DNA of 64,000 bases from Axinella damicornis. Taxonomy: Eukaryota; Porifera; Demospongiae; Axinellida; Axinellidae. Shown piece by piece: positions 63,677-64,000 of this stretch; within the stretch, counting starts at the first letter, position 1, and every line of letters begins with the position of its first letter. The DNA is taken from positions 2,732,164 to 2,796,163 of the forward strand of contig OZ007517.1 of assembly GCA_963931865.1 (NCBI GenBank). Direction: 5' to 3'. The translations under genes were made by a program, and so were the position numbers. The notes beneath the pieces are model-generated. The model made no database searches and was not told the origin of the DNA. It saw only the letters and a list, made by a program, of their open reading frames with translations.

Positions 63677-64000
63677 AGCACAGGCACACACCCTCTGCTG
63701 ATATCATCGCACCCTACTACTTAAAATATACCAGTATAAATTATTACAGCTACAAATGGAGTTAGAGGATCTTTCCGAGTAAAATCATAACTTCTGAGTT
63801 GATAAGTAATTCTTCCTCATATGCATCTAGCGACCCAATGCCCAGTTGGGCCCATTACAGTGGTTGAGGTCTCCAACAGTACGTGGATGTACAAGATTTT
63901 TTCGCGGATACTATAGCTGTATACGTAGCTACAGCCCGTGACAAACCTATAACAACTAGTCTTCTTCTTGTCATCATTAAATTTTAAGTTTGACGAAGGT
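61900..64000. repeat. Third copy of the segment bordering the ITIH_C genes
   Basis: About 62570-63640 follows about 48170-49060 closely (ACCAGAGCACATCAACCCTT, AGGAGATGGTATGAAA, GGACATTGCTACTCGGA). 63676-64000 follows 49072-50040 without the 0.6 kb insert. The window ends at TTAAGTTTGACGAAGG, matching about 50020, so another ITIH_C 3' end may lie just beyond. No exon is visible inside the window. Confidence 0.75.
63642..63676. repeat. Poly-C tract
   Basis: About 33 C; the orthologous tract in the sister block (49053-49073) is shorter. Confidence 0.95.

Overview
The window is metazoan nuclear DNA. Genes are split into many short exons with GT-AG introns, there are secreted and membrane proteins with phase-1 modular exons, and repeats are dense. 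The gene repertoire and the small introns suit an early-branching animal, most likely a demosponge. That lineage call is inference; no taxonomic marker is present.

Layout. (1) 0.27-3.9 kb, minus: a few exons of a gene resembling the axonemal dynein intermediate chain DNAI4/WDR78; its 3' end lies outside the window. (2) 7.09-12.68 kb, plus: a single-pass receptor-like gene with a signal-peptide exon, an unrecognised ectodomain, a transmembrane exon, and a long tail with proline-rich repeats and many tyrosine motifs. (3) 13.6-27.7 kb and 29.2-39.9 kb, minus: two tandem glycoside hydrolase family 31 (alpha-glucosidase-like) genes. I reconstructed both as 28 coding exons with matching order and phase, giving open proteins of 939 and 949 residues. 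(4) 40.5-41.6 kb, plus: a secreted fibrinogen-related-domain-like gene, divergent from the second GH31 gene. (5) 43.3-46.6 kb and 50.5-55.5 kb, minus: two tandem copies of a secreted gene with the order signal peptide, somatomedin-B, small Cys module, ITIH C-terminal domain, carrying a GDPH self-cleavage motif. The second copy is intact (392 residues); the first has lost its signal-peptide start. (6) 57.2-59.0 kb: a decayed LINE. (7) 59.8-61.7 kb, minus: an intact 629-codon DDE transposase-like ORF. (8) 61.9-64.0 kb: a third copy of the segment that borders the ITIH_C genes.

Repeats fill the introns and intergenic DNA. They include a palindromic MITE family (TAGCCTCGTTCCCAGG ends) with 8-9 bp target duplications at many loci, hAT-like elements with CAGTGGCGGATC ends, a 1.1 kb foldback element with tandem repeats inside its long arms, a GTGACACTCCC-ended MITE, a candidate piggyBac-type element, LINE fragments and many microsatellites. 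One 0.6 kb repeat has both a filled and an empty site in the window, because the flanking DNA is itself duplicated.

The most interesting biology is the SMB-ITIH_C architecture with a conserved GDPH site, the GH31 pair in which one copy has changed a nearly invariant active-site Asp to Ser, and the tyrosine-rich receptor tail.
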